Shown here: positions 1 through 11,653 of the stretch, one piece after another
Layout of the letters: each line of letters starts with the position of its first letter
Numbering within the stretch: position 1 is the stretch's first letter
Origin: Adiantum capillus-veneris
Lineage: Eukaryota > Streptophyta > Polypodiopsida > Polypodiales > Pteridaceae
NCBI GenBank assembly: GCA_014529385.2
Contig: CM043949.1
Location: 112,344,477-112,408,476 of the forward strand
Direction: 5' to 3'
DNA length: 64,000 bases
Position numbers and translations under genes: made by a program
Notes under the pieces: model-generated
Databases searched by the model: none
The model's input: only the letters and a program-made list of their open reading frames with translations
Told to the model about the DNA's origin: nothing

Positions 1-1600
1 TAATTACCAACTTCACGTCTAGTCTTTAAGAAAAGGCTACTTAAGCGGCATTAAAAGCCTTCTACACACCAAGAATTTAAATAACTTGGCCGGGTAGAGC
101 TGTAGACTGTCGGCATAAGACTTGCAACAAAAAAGAGCAATAGAAATTTCTAAGAGCAATGGTATAATAAAATTTCTAAGAGCAATGGTATAATAAAATA
201 ATGACATAAGCCTCAAAAGGGTTTGAGCTCAACCCTTGCTAGATCTTGCACTTAGCTGAAACCAAAGCACCTACAATTTGAATCACTATCATCTTTCCTA
301 TGAACCAAAGCACCTACAGTCTAAACCGCTAGCATCTTTCGTGCGGACACAACACCAACTGTGCTCAGGGATTTCATTAACGTAATCACGAGCGTGTGAT
401 TACATCAATAACTCTAGTATTTACACAAGAAAATCATGTGATCATACGTTAATTGTTAACGTGACTTTGATTATGACCTGCAAAAACCCATAAATCCGGT
501 TAGCCTCCAAGGGTTTTATTTTTCCCTACGAGGCCCGCGGGAATTTTTCATTTTACCGACAGGCCTGCCGAGTATTGCACAAGCCCGACGGGCTCGCCGG
601 GAAAATGAAAAATCCCGGTGGGAGTAATTATATATAGTAAATAATGTGCTAACTGCGGTCTTTTAGCTAGGAAAATCCTTGGGGACTGTATCCAAGTGCC
701 GGGTTTAGTCATCTCCTTGTGAATTGACCTAAGTTTACAGAGACACAGGTCCTTATTTTGGGTTGAACTTGGTTCTTAAGTCGGTAACCACTTCTAAAAA
801 AAATTAATTTGTTTACCGACATAAAGGTACAAAACCAAAACAACTGAAAACTTATAGATTCATGCTCATTGCGAAGAAGCCATTGGTCCAAATGAGGGCT
901 GTAATTGGTTTTAGAAGATGAGCATATGTAAATGGCGAGTCGATAGTCAAGGGTCGGATGTCCTATACTAGTGTACTGGACATATAAAGATCCTTGAAGT
1001 CTTGCATTTTTTACCATCATAGATTTGAGTTGATTTACACTTGTCACTCCACAATATAAGAGCTATAATCCTTAATTGGGTTAAAATAGCTTTTATATAT
1101 TGAATTGGTTGCATGGGGGGGCTACAATCCTTCATTGGGTACAAGTAGTCCTCAATTGAGTGATTATATTGAAGATTTATTTGTGTTAGTTCATGCATTG
1201 GTTTATACGGATAGTGCATTATATATTACGATAGATTATTGTGCATGAAATGACCAATCATATATTTTATTGCTTTTGTTTGCTTTTTGTAATTGAAATT
1301 AGATGTGTCTTATTATTTGCAAATCAAAGTGGACATATAAATAATCATTATAACAATAATTGCATTGAGAGATTCATAGCATTGTTGTAGTTATTATGCC
1401 GTGCATACACTGTATTGCAATGTGTATGTTTGCTCACAATATAGGTGATTGATATGTGGATTGACTAGCGTGCATTGAAAATCTCATATTGTGCATCATG
1501 GTTACTTTCATATTGAATGGTTTTTAAATTTTAATATATATTGAAAATAAGAAAATGTTTCAAAAACTGAACATCTGGTTCTTTTGTCTTTAGTTTTAAT
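1..1600. other. Non-coding left flank with short tandem repeats
   Basis: I see no convincing coding region here. Two short direct repeats are visible. A unit of about 26 bp containing AATTTCTAAGAGCAATGG occurs twice around 146-199. A unit of about 43 bp beginning AACCAAAGCACCTACA occurs twice around 260-345. The stretch before 1611 is AT-rich and ends in a pyrimidine-rich TTTGTCTTTAG, which could be a splice acceptor for the transposase exon that follows. It probably contains the 5' part of the hAT element, but I could not find a terminal inverted repeat. Confidence 0.4.
520..625. repeat. GC-rich imperfect inverted repeat (foldback)
   Basis: The arms read GGAATTTTTCATTTTACC (about 539-557) and, on the opposite strand, GGGATTTTTCATTTTCCC (about 600-617). 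The match continues into the GC-rich centre (CCGACAGGCCTGCC against CCGGCGAGCCCGTC). The block stands out against AT-rich surroundings and could form a long hairpin. It may be a foldback element or subterminal sequence of a DNA transposon; no target duplication was identified. Confidence 0.55.
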
Positions 1601-1753
1601 TTAAAAGCAATGGAGCAAAATGTGGGCACAAGTGGTACGAAGAAGCCAAAGAATAAAAAATCTCATGGCAAAGAGTGGGATTATCCTCATAACATATGTG
1701 GCCGATATATGGAGTGGCAATGTAAATTTTGTCACACAACAAATCAAGCGGTA

Positions 1754-1908
1754 TGTAAGACAAGGGGAAACTAGGGTTCGAGAGTCCACCACCCAACCAC
1801 CCTTTTAATAGGCAAGCCCCTGGCCCTTTTCCCTAGTTGGACTCCCCGTTCCACACCACCTAGCCTAGCCCTTCCCTTGTCTTGTCCGGCCTTGCCGGTG
1901 TCCTGACA
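1754..1908 (-). repeat. 3' LTR of the 5.6 kb LARD-like element
   Basis: A 155 bp terminal repeat. On the minus strand it starts TGTCAGGACACC and ends CTTGTCTTACA, giving the canonical TG...CA ends. The purine tract lies immediately beside it at 1909-1922. Confidence 0.85.
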
Positions 1909-1922
1909 TTACTCCCCCCTTA
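1909..1922 (-). other. Polypurine tract of the LARD-like element
   Basis: The + strand TTACTCCCCCCTT reads AAGGGGGGAGTAA on the minus strand, directly before the 3' LTR. This is the expected position and composition for the plus-strand DNA primer. Confidence 0.75.
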
Positions 1923-4900
1923 AGAAGAGTTTTCATCCTCAAAAACAAAAGTGGGAAGGTTCTTCTTAAGAACACTAATGTTCTCTCAAGTGGCATCCTT
2001 CATGGATCCAGCTATTTGGTTGACCGAAACACGGTTCCGCAGGAGGTTCAATGAAACCAAGAGTAACACCTTGATTTTCCACATTGTTGTCCATTTGTAA
2101 CCATCTAGTGTGTAGACTCCATTTAGAATGCACATGAGCATACTAAACGAGTTATCACGACAAAGATATACCTGAAAATGTACCGCTTTTCACTTTCTGT
2201 GAAGTAACTTTCTGACCTACATCATCAGTCAAGTGTAAGTCCTTGACTTGTTCTCAAATTGCATCAGTAAACAACCCCACCCTAACGAGTGTCAAGGTTG
2301 AGAACCTGACTTATACATGAAGAGACTACCGAGTCGCAACATGCATTAACTGATAGTAAGTAAACTCCAAGAAGAGCAATAAATTCTTACTAATTCGATC
2401 GCTTAGTGCTAACGTACGCACTTTGCTTATCCTTTAGCACAAGATTACTCCTTGTAATCTGCCTATCCCCTTGGATAACTGACAGTACTGAGGTGTGTTT
2501 TCCTCACGGTTTACAGACAGTCGTCCCAAATGAGTGGTAAACGGGGAATCATAGTAGTGTATAACATTGGTGAGAAATCAACAATGTCCAAAATAACCAA
2601 CGCGGTTAACTTGAAAAAATCCACAAACACCCAAACCGAGCCATGACCTCTATTGGTGATTAGTAGACCCAAAAGTAATCTCCTAGAGATATTGCACTTA
2701 GAGTGCAAAATGCTTCATAAGCAACAACTTAAGGAATATGCATGCCGTTCCAAATCATCTTTTGCTAAACATTAGGGCCCATAACACCTAGTGTGCATGC
2801 ATTTAGCAAAAACAAACCCGAACATGTATATCCATAATGATCCTTGCCAATACTTATGTCAAATGTGATGCGCCTATCACGCATTAAAAAAGAATGTAAA
2901 TAGTTCTGAAAAGAAACTAAATACTTTTAGTTGTAATGTTTTGCAAGCCTTGCTGAAACCTCTGAATCACAATAGAAGGTGAAACATTGATCACTTTGAG
3001 GTATAGACAATGAAACTTTTTCATTAACAACTTATAGCCTTGCTATATGTATAAACAACCATCTGTAATGTTGTTTAGCAATAGTTGTAGCTGAACAAGT
3101 CATTGTAAGTATCCAACAATTTTTGGCCATTGAAATTTCTCCTGATACGTCGTGTTGAAAATGGTCTAGAAAATAGATTTGACTAGCACTTAGGGACTTT
3201 GTCGTGAGACATATTTGAAATAGGGGGCACCAGTGTCAGTCCCAGAGACTCATATTCGCCACATGTGCAACATGTCTCAACTAAGGATGTCTAAAAAAAG
3301 AACATCCTACAAGTCAAGATGTACTTGTGTGTGGAGGTAGCTCTAAACACTCTACGACAAGAGTGAGAGGGACCCTCATTCATTGCTCCACACTGACTAA
3401 ACGGAACTCCTTGAGTTCTTAGACCATGTTGTATCCCCTGTGACAACATGTGCCAAATCAAATCCTACAAGTGGATTCATAACAGCATAAGGCAGAAAGA
3501 TAGATTGGACACTTGGCCCAAAATACTTTGTGCCGACATGCCCTTGGTATGGCTCTGTAACATTCAAGCGTACTTATACATCTTGAAAAACCAAGCAAAG
3601 CATACTAAAAATGGAATAACACCAAATCAATAGATGTGTACCTAGAGATTTGAATGTAATGTTCACTTACCCGTATTCAAATGGAGAGGAGCACCTCCCC
3701 TACCTGAAAAACCAAAGACCATTGCACTGGGAACCCTGGGTGTTACCTTTGCAATCCAAGCCCTTGGATTAGAATCTACGTAGTCAAACGCCTTGGTAAG
3801 ACCCATTGTAGAACTGCGCAACTAGCAGGTAACGGTAACCAACCTAGTTAACCGTGTACAGAATGATGAGAATCAACTTAAAAAGTTGAATTTGTCTGCT
3901 ACCCCATGGTAGATTACTGGCTTCTTTCCTTGAAAATAGAACTGGGATAGATCAAACTATGATCCTCAATGCCTATGGGGAGATGTAGCAATCACCCGCC
4001 GGTTCTTACCCCAAAACAGTATGTCCATAGGCAATCTGTAGTGCTATAGAGGGAGCCGGATATCCACACAAGTGAGATGGCTAGCTCTTATGGACAGCCA
4101 TGCTGTCTCAATTTATTGGTGCGTCTATACTCCATGGTAAAGATCAGTTGATGGGAGTTTAAGTTTATCTAAAACTCAACTCGAGCACCGCACTGAAAAC
4201 ATGTAGTGAAAAATGATACTCTAAACATCCGTAATGGCAGGACTCTTCCTTGTCAATGAATGTCAATGTGTACTCCACTGGGTAGAGCTGTTCGATCTTG
4301 AGAACAATCATCCAAGGAATACCAACAATTGTGTCTTACCCTAGATTTAACAATAGATCTTAGCCAGCGTGTGTGGCTCCTAGCCCTCATGGAAATTAGT
4401 GTTCAATCATCAAACTGATGAAGACTAATTTGGATGGCATCTTGCCCAATTTCTAGTTGAGAGTTAGAGCACCTTGGCTTAAGCTGACTCACTAGCGAAA
4501 ATTTCATTATTCTTAGAGAGAGAAAAGAAAGAGAGATAAGAAGAGCATGCTGGGCTGAGGAACTTTCCTTAAATTCCTAGAGTGTGCCCAATTTGTGTGT
4601 TACGCATCTATATGCATGACTTGTAGCTTATCCTATAAGCATTCCACAGTTTTTTGGTATCACTCTCTCACCAAGAGAGGGTAGAAAACACAAACACATC
4701 TTGACCTACCTACCATGCAGGGGTCGTGATTGTATGAGAATGACTTAGCATTGGCACTTTTCCTAGGAAGGAAGTCCAAATTTTAGGTTCCTTTTAGTGT
4801 TTTTGTGTGTTGACAACAACCAACAAGCATGTTAAACAATCCAAAACTTACCTTGCCCTTGACAAAGTGTCTGGTGTGAGAGCAGAAGCATGTTTCATGA

Positions 4901-7018
4901 GGCGGTAGAATGGATCCACCTAGCCCGTGGCAAAAGTGATGGCCTCCAACGTGAGAACCAAAACCATTAGTGCCTTGCACAGTCTAAACTGGTAGGGATT
5001 CTGTGAGGTGATATTCCCTATTTTGCCAGTTTTGTCAAACTTGTGTGCCACTGCCCTCGATGCCAAGTCATTGGGCAGTACCTTGGTGCTTCATGTAAAA
5101 TTGTCGAAGCACATTGCTTTGCACAAAATAAATAGTTTCCAATCAAAGATGTAAACATGAAAAAATAAGAATAACGTAAAATTGGCTAACCTGGTCGTTG
5201 CTGTCACCAATTGCCCCAATATTCCGTGGAAGAAAACTTGCTTAAAAATGGCGCATAGCCATATTTGCTGCAAGAGTGGGAGCTGTCGTATGTACAAATA
5301 CGTCCCTTGTATCATATACGCCCGTCTATCATGGAATGAAATAACATACAAGCATATTGTCAAGTATGTCCCACGTTTGTATGCTCATAGCATAGGTTGA
5401 ATGTGGGAAGTCGCAATGCAAGATGCATAAATAAAAGCCGTGCTTCACAGAAGAAGTTATGGAGTTCCCGAGAGCTCATAGCTAAAGGATATTTATGCTA
5501 ACAAACACATGTCATAGCAAAAGAAAGTCGACCGTGTCGATCATTCACAAAAAATAGACCTTGTCTACTTGTAGCTCTGCTAGAAAACGGAATTATATGT
5601 GCAAAGTATGTGCATCTCGTACATACTTGAGTCATGAATGATATCCACGATTCATTGTAGATGCCCATTGCATACCATAGTTATCACGCACATGTGCAAT
5701 AACCAAATACCAACTGCGTACCTCGTGAAGTACACCTGCCAATGAAATGGCCGTTGTAATAATCGAATAAGTTGGAATCAAGGTTCATAGATGTTGGACT
5801 TTGTGCTGCCAAGGGCCTTGCCCGATTTGCAAGCAAATTGGAAGCTTGTGATCAACTTCAATGCTCTAGTGGTGTTACACAAACCATACCCATGAATGTC
5901 TCTGGCGAGCCTTGCTCTCGTGGAATCCCATTGGATGAATTCATGCCGGCACGCTTTGGACGGTCGTACAAGTACACTTACAAAGCGTCAAGATGAAAAA
6001 ATAAAAGAAGTTACTTGGATTCTTGTCTTCTGGATTCCATTCATGCCAACAGTAGGCCTTCCTTTCAGCTAGAAATTGAGCTGTCAAAGAACCCTTCATA
6101 GAATCGGGAACTGCTACATGATTTTTCATACATGCTTTGCAAGCATCTTTTTGGAGCTTGGTACTTGGTGCTACTTCCTGTCGTCAAGCAAAGCTTCCAA
6201 ATTTGCCAATTCTAATCGTCGCCATGCTTCTACCTTGAATACCTTTGAGCTATCACTTCGGTCGTCAGCACATGCACCGTCCATGCCATGCCATGCATGC
6301 ATGCCATCGGTGATTGCTTGTTGAATCCCAAGTCCAATCTACACATGAAAAGGCTGGCGGTCGTGCTCGTGTGCAAGGATGTGTTCCTTGAACATCTCGA
6401 GGCTTGCAACCATGTTGAAAATGTCAACACTGCTTGCATCAAGAACCCTTGAAATTTTGTCATAGTCATAATTATTGTCCCATCTTGTCTTATTGCGGTC
6501 GTGGCGTTTTGCCAGTTGAAGCTCAAGCCTTCCCACAGCCAAGACGTTCTTGGAGGCCTTGTTGAAATTCTGCAAAAACGGCCTTGACGGCTTCATGGGG
6601 TAGGCGAAGGCCGTGCTCAAAGCTGAGATGTGCAGGCCTTTGTTATTGTGGGATGGGCCCCTTGGGTGGCCCCTTGGGCACCCTAGGGCGTCCAAAGTAA
6701 AAAAATTGAAACATGTGAACTAACCCTCACCATACAGAGATGGCGGCCAATGAATACGCAGCAAAGGAAGAAGCGTTCATCTCGGGCGCTACGGCCCCTC
6801 TCGGCCCTGCATGCAGAAGCAAAAAGAGATGAGCATGTTGAGCCGCTCCTCCCCGGTGCCGTGCTTGTTGCAAACTGCACAGGTCGCCATGGCCACCTTG
6901 TCCTTCGCAAGCGGCCGCTCCCACGGCTCGCTCCCACGGCTCTGTATATGTTGAGCCGCTCCTCCCTGGGAAAGGGTTCTTACCCATGCCCTGGCGGCTG
7001 TCGAGTGCCTACCATGGG

Positions 7019-7020
<2 letters not shown>
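1923..7020. other. Non-coding interior of the LARD-like element, with short readable blocks
   Basis: No retroviral-type domain is recognisable on either strand. Several minus-strand blocks read as plausible protein without matching any family I know. One lies near 4865-4980 and ends in AAGGGCAAG followed by GTAAG, resembling a splice donor. Another lies near 6000-6130 and a third at 6339-6695 (118 codons). They may be captured host sequence or chance open frames. The rest looks like unique non-coding DNA. Confidence 0.45.

Positions 7021-7021
<1 letters not shown>

Positions 7022-7113
<92 letters not shown>
7022..7113. repeat. (GA)n microsatellite, about 92 bp
   Basis: An uninterrupted GA dinucleotide run lying about 70 bp inside the 5' LTR and primer site of the LARD-like element, so it belongs to that element's leader. 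The long Arg-Glu or Ser-Leu reading frames across it are artefacts. Confidence 0.98.
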
Positions 7114-7116
<3 letters not shown>

Positions 7117-7180
7117 AACATGCAAGCCTTGACAAGGCATGCCAAGTTCCCCCTTCCTCCATAGCCCCCTCCTCCACCGA

Positions 7181-7192
7181 GCTCTGATACCA
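7181..7192 (-). other. Primer binding site (initiator Met tRNA) of the LARD-like element
   Basis: The minus strand reads TGGTATCAGAGC one nucleotide after the LTR ends. This is the standard plant LTR-retrotransposon site complementary to the 3' end of initiator-Met tRNA. Confidence 0.9.
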
Positions 7193-7193
7193 G

Positions 7194-7348
7194 TGTAAGA
7201 CAAGGGGAAACTAGGGTTCGAGAGTCCACCACCCAACCACCCTTTTAATAGGCAAGCCCCTGGCCCTTTGCCCTAGTTGGACTCCGTGTTCCACACCGCC
7301 TAGCCCAGCCCTACCCTTGTCTTTTCCGGCCTTGCCGGTGTCCTGACA
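7194..7348 (-). repeat. 5' LTR of the 5.6 kb LARD-like element
   Basis: The partner of the repeat at 1754-1908, also 155 bp. It differs at seven positions, for example CTCCGTGTTCC here against CTCCCCGTTCC on the left. Confidence 0.85.
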
Positions 7349-9420
7349 CGGTGCACCGCGTATTAGGAACCATTTTTTGGGTAGCGTTAAAAAGAGTTGT
7401 AAGAAATGTGAACATCCTCAGGCACCTGCAGTTGCAAAGCGTTTGAGAGAAGAGCTCGCCAAAAAGGGTGGCAAGAGACAACAGATATATAGCTCCGAGG
7501 CTTTGAGTCAAGAGTTCTCAGAGCCAACTATTAACTCTGTAGATCCTATAGTGACGCCAACTAACCTTGGAGAACAACCTACACAGGGAGAGGAAATTCT
7601 AGGCAGTGTTCCTTTTAAACATCACAATGAAGGTGGACTTAATCAAATGCGTCAAAAATCATTACATCAAAGCTTTCGAGTGCAGTCTCTAGAAGAAGCA
7701 CAAACTGCACTTGCTGAAGCAATATTATTTACTGGAAGTGTTTTGGTCATGGTAGGCAACAATCATTGGAAGGCTGCTTGGAAGAAAATCATTGAGTTTG
7801 GCCCATGATTTTCAGCTCCTTCTTATCACACGATACGAAATGTTTTCTTGGACAAATGTTACATCAAAGTCAAAAAGCGTGTTGGCAAAATAATACTTGA
7901 GAATATTTTTCTTTCAGGATATACGATTGTGAGTGATGGCTGGTCAAATGTTCAAATAAGACCGTTGATCAATCTAATGTTGGTTTGTCCAAGGGGAGAA
8001 ACGTTTATAAAGGCGATTGATAATTCTGGTGCAATTAAAAGTGGCAAATACATTTTGGAGGTCTTGATTAATGTAACTAAATAAATTGGTGTTGAACATG
8101 TCGTTGAAGTAGTCATGGGCAACGCAAAGAATTGTAAAAACACCAATAATTTAATAAAGAAGTGCTTTCCACACATTTTTGCCAATGGTTGTAATACGCA
8201 CAGTTTAAACTTGGTGCTGAAAGATTGGTACACTAACAAAGAAACCACATGGTTCGCCAAAATAATTGATACAGAGTGTCAAGTTGTGAAATTTATTTTG
8301 AAACGACAAAGAGTACTCGATTTGCATAGGATCCACATATCAGTGATGTTGAAGCTTCCTGCTGAAACTCGGTTCTGCACACACTTTTATACCTTGGTAT
8401 CACTTCTCCGCAATAAATGCACTGTGATTGACACATTCAATTGTGCGGCCTTTGATGAATGGCAGCTTGAGCAGAAAGAAAAAGTGAAAGATAAAATTAC
8501 ATGTCTACATGGCAATGTAAACAAGTCTGCTTGGTGGAGGAGTGTAATGGATGCATACCATGTAATGATGCCGGTTATGTTCGCAATCCGCAATCTTGAT
8601 CAAAGGGTGCCAAACTTGGGCAAAGTGTGGATGACATGGTGGTCAGTCCAACAAAGTCTTGAAAATCCCAAATACCTGAAAGATCTATAGTAGAGAAGGA
8701 GTGGCGACTACCATTCTCTGGTAAACAGTGAAAATTTTTGGCCAAGTACTTTTATGCAAGGTGGAAGAGTGCTCATAGTCCACTCCATAGTGTTTCTTAC
8801 ATGCTCGATCCAGAGTAATGGAGTTTAGATCTAATGTCTATTACAGAGGTGGTAAGCGATTTCTATCACGTGGTCAACACGTTCTACTCCAACGTTCAAG
8901 ACCGAATTGATTGCATCAAAGAAATGAGTGCATTTAGATTAAAAGAAGGTCCTTTTGCAAATGATTTTGTACAGGTAATGGCAAAAGAGCAACCTACATG
9001 GAAGTGGTCGATGATGAATGATGGAGAGCATTACTCTACCTTACGTCCCCTTGCAATGAAAGTACTGGCATAATGTGCAGCAAACTCAAGTTCACAGAGA
9101 AATTGGAGTATGTACAAGTATGTTTATAGCACTATTCGCAATAGACTATTAGCAGACATAGCGAAAAAATTAGTGTATATGTTTTGCAACGAAAAGATAT
9201 TGAATCACATTAAAAGTGGTGGCTATGAGGAGGAAATGCCAACCTAGTTGTATGATTGTCAAAACGAAGACGAAGAAGAGTTCAATGTTGGTGTATCCCA
9301 ATGCACTATAGACGAAATAGAAGAGAATTTGATAATAGATGTGGAGGTTGAAATACAAGGATAACCACAACACTTAGACTTAGAACCAGATAACAACTTT
9401 ACAGATTCAATATAGCTTGA

Positions 9421-9799
9421 GAGTAGAATGAAGATGTGTCAAAAACCACTGTAAAAGACCTTGTATTCAAATGTGTTTTGATCATATACAATGCTCCATA
9501 TTTTGCGATTATACATAGTTTGTTGATCTCAATTGTGTTGCTTTAAAGTAGCATCTTGTTCACCAAACAATTTCTAATTTTGCTAGGGGTATATTGGCGA
9601 TCTTGCTTGAATTTATACTCATTTTCCATACCAAACATAATATATATTCCTTGTGGCATATCTTTGTGAATAGATTGCACATTGGCTACTATTTTGTATT
9701 AAACAAATAAGACAAACGAAGTGATAATACTGACCGCATGTCAATGTATAATATCCACTCCATCCATCAAAATTATTGTAGAAAACTGGACATTGCGAA
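9421..9799. other. Intergenic, no feature seen
   Basis: AT-rich sequence between the hAT relic and the next minus-strand relic. It probably includes the 3' end of the hAT element, but no terminal repeat could be matched. Confidence 0.4.
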
Positions 9800-10703
9800 G
9801 AAGAGGATGCATCTGAAGTAGACGAGGGGACCAAATCTGGATGCAGGACAAGGTGGCTGATGTGTGTCCCTTGTACAGATGTTGGATTCACTCACTGTGT
9901 CAGATTTTGAATGTCCTGGCTTAAGTGGTGGATGCTTTTCTGCATCCGGACTTGTGAGAGTTGGGGTATCTAGGTAGCTATAGAAAGCTGTGTTATTTTT
10001 GAAACTTTCTTTGCCAATTGTGTCATGTAAATATCCTTCTCTCTTTAACTGTAGGTCGGTGCCTTCCACTATCAATGCCAGCTCATCTCGGGTGAATTGT
10101 GTCAGTGAAACAAATCTCCCTTATATCATGAGTGGCAACAATTGTCTCCTTTGACGAAAAGTCTATTGGTTGTTGTTGCACAAAGTGAACCTATAACATT
10201 GGTGCCTTCCACTATCAATGCTAGCTCATCTCGGGTGAAAGTGACACAACTCTCCCTTATATCATGAGTGGCAACAGTTGTCTCCTTTGATGAAAAGTCT
10301 ATTGGTCGTTGTTGCACAAAGTGAAAATATAACATTTTTGCAAAATGTAGCACACAATCTGCATTGTGCATGGGATAGCCATAAACTTCCTAGTAAATCC
10401 TCTCAATGTTTTCTTTGATTGCATCATGGTTGCACTTCAGAGCCTTCCACCTTCCTTTCTTGATCTCTGCATCCTCAAATGGCCATATTGTCTTGATCAT
10501 GTCCTTTGTCACTTCTTAGTGATCTCTTTCCATTCCATATGGTTTAGATTTGCCCATTTTGAGAGTCGTCAAGCAGTGCACATCACTTGTTGTGCCGACA
10601 TACCGTGTACTAGAGATTTCATGCGCTAAAATGCATTAACAGCCACTCGTTGTTGATCATCGAGCATTGATGATGTGCCAATATCTTGTTCTTCATCGGC
10701 CAT
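9800..10703 (-). pseudogene. Unrecognised protein relic, acidic N-terminus
   Basis: Read on the minus strand from ATG 10703-10701 (MADEEQDIGTSSM...), a protein-like sequence continues through several stops and at least one frame change. Its parts include a Trp-rich segment (WANLNHMEWKEITKK), a mixed-charge segment (KGRWKALKCNHDAIKEN), then FTRDELALIVEGT and a polar tail ending near 9800. I do not recognise the family. Three features suggest genuine coding ancestry: the start context, the protein-like composition, and re-entry into frame after each break. It follows the kinase-like relic on the same strand, about 320 bp downstream, so both could come from one element. It carries an internal 143 bp tandem duplication. 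Confidence 0.45.
10058..10338. repeat. Two-copy tandem duplication, period 143 bp
   Basis: GGTGCCTTCCACTATCAATG starts both copies, at 10058 and 10201, and the copies remain closely similar to about 10338. The period is not a multiple of three, so the duplication shifts the reading frame of the minus-strand relic across it. Confidence 0.9.
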
Positions 10704-11020
10704 TTTCTCTTGAAGCTTCAATCAATATAGAGACAAATATTCAATATCATTGGCAAATATATATTCTCACGATTGAACAGTCTCACACATGCACAAGATA
10801 GCAACTTCACGTCCACTACATTAGACATTAGAAAACTAAATCAAACCACAACTAATACGACTAATTGAACCACAGGGCAAATTTGAAATACCAACACAAC
10901 ACGACAAATTTGAAATGACTAAAGATAATTGACTCAATTAGGTGAACCACTTCAAACTAGATAATACATTTCAATAAAGAATAGAATACCCTGGACAAGA
11001 CATGTAGCTCATAAAAATTT

Positions 11021-11653
11021 TTAGATCGGATAAAATGATGGTGCAAGTCCAACAAGGGGACATTGGACAGGGTTAGGGTTTATCTTTGATTTTTCTTTGA
11101 AAAATATCAACACATCAGAAGCATTTCTTCTTTGCTCCCACTCTTTTAACTTCATCCAACAATCTACTTTAATTCGAATAGCCCTTATAACATCTTCGTC
11201 CGAATGGTGAAAAAATTCTTCTGGAAAATAAACTTTTCTGACTGCACTCCAAAAATCTGTCAGCATGTCGAATAGATAGCCCAATGCATAAATGTCACTC
11301 GCTTTTGTGTATGCATCTGTACACCATGGATTGTATAGTTTTGGAGAAATCCACGGTCGTTTAGCCATCTCGACATCCCCTGCTCTCTGTGCCTTCAAAA
11401 CAGTATAGTCCGACTGTGCGCTTGGATGCAGATAATTAATTGCTGCACGCTCAGCTATCATTCTAAGCATCATCCACCAATCAATGATGCCGACACTGGG
11501 TTTATTTTTGTGAGTAAAGTCCAACATTATATTGAACGGGTGTAGGTCACTGTGCACTATCTCGGTCAAGTGGGCGACCGCAACACCATCAATTAAGGCG
11601 TGACAAATGGTTGGCATCTGCTCGATCACTACTTTGATCCGTGCCGTGTCTAT
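11021..11653 (-). pseudogene. Protein-kinase-like fragment (catalytic loop and C-lobe)
   Basis: An open minus-strand frame of about 210 codons has the order of a kinase C-lobe. It contains a catalytic-loop motif HSDLHPFNIMLDF (HxDLxxxN with Asp and Asn present), then IIDW where DFG would be expected. ISPKL stands where the APE segment would lie, and KASDIYALGYLFDML matches the usual SDVYSFG helix. No glycine loop or VAIK lysine is visible, so the N-lobe is missing or on an unseen exon. The frame opens after TAG at about 11654, in the context CTGTACAATAG, which could be a splice acceptor. It may be a captured kinase in a mobile element, an exon of a decayed host gene, or a kinase fold with lost activity. 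DFG replaced by IDW argues against normal phosphotransfer. Confidence 0.55.

Larger units (their letters stand above)
1754..7348 (-). mobile_element. Non-autonomous LTR retrotransposon (LARD-like), 5.6 kb
   Basis: Two 155 bp direct repeats bound the element (1754-1908 and 7194-7348). Both begin TGTAAGAC and end CCTGACA on the + strand. Polarity is minus: inside the right repeat lies the complement of an initiator-Met tRNA primer site (GCTCTGATACCA, 7181-7192), and inside the left repeat lies the complement of a purine tract (minus strand AAGGGGGGAG). Flanking pentamers are CGGTA on the left and CGGTG on the right, a near-perfect target duplication. I count 7 differences between the two LTRs, so the insertion is not recent. 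The interior shows no gag, protease, reverse transcriptase or integrase. Short LTRs with a large non-coding interior fit a LARD-type element mobilised in trans. It sits inside the BED-finger exon of the hAT relic. Confidence 0.85.
1611..9420 (+). pseudogene. hAT-family transposase relic (BED finger, DUF659-like core), interrupted
   Basis: The reading starts at ATG 1611 with a basic segment and a BED-type zinc-finger start (WQCKFC). It is interrupted at 1754 by an LTR element and resumes at 7349 with the rest of the finger region (RNHFLGSVKKSCKKC). The core follows at about 7690-8690, with SDGWSN near 7935 and a segment containing CNTHSLNLVLKDW near 8195, both typical of plant DUF659/hAT transposases. 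The C-terminal dimerisation region (YSTLRPLAMKVLA, then RNWSMYKYVYSTIRNRL) lies at 9025-9160 and an acidic tail reaches about 9410. Stop codons at about 7806, 8083, 8688 and 9071, plus a frame change at the insertion site, make it non-functional. A working protein would excise and insert DNA elements in the nucleus. Family assignment is confident; element ends were not found. Confidence 0.8.

Noticed and set aside
6750-7236. Overlapping long open frames rich in Arg-Glu or Ser-Leu on both strands
   Set aside because: They exist only because the GA repeat has no stop in those frames; no domain and no codon logic.
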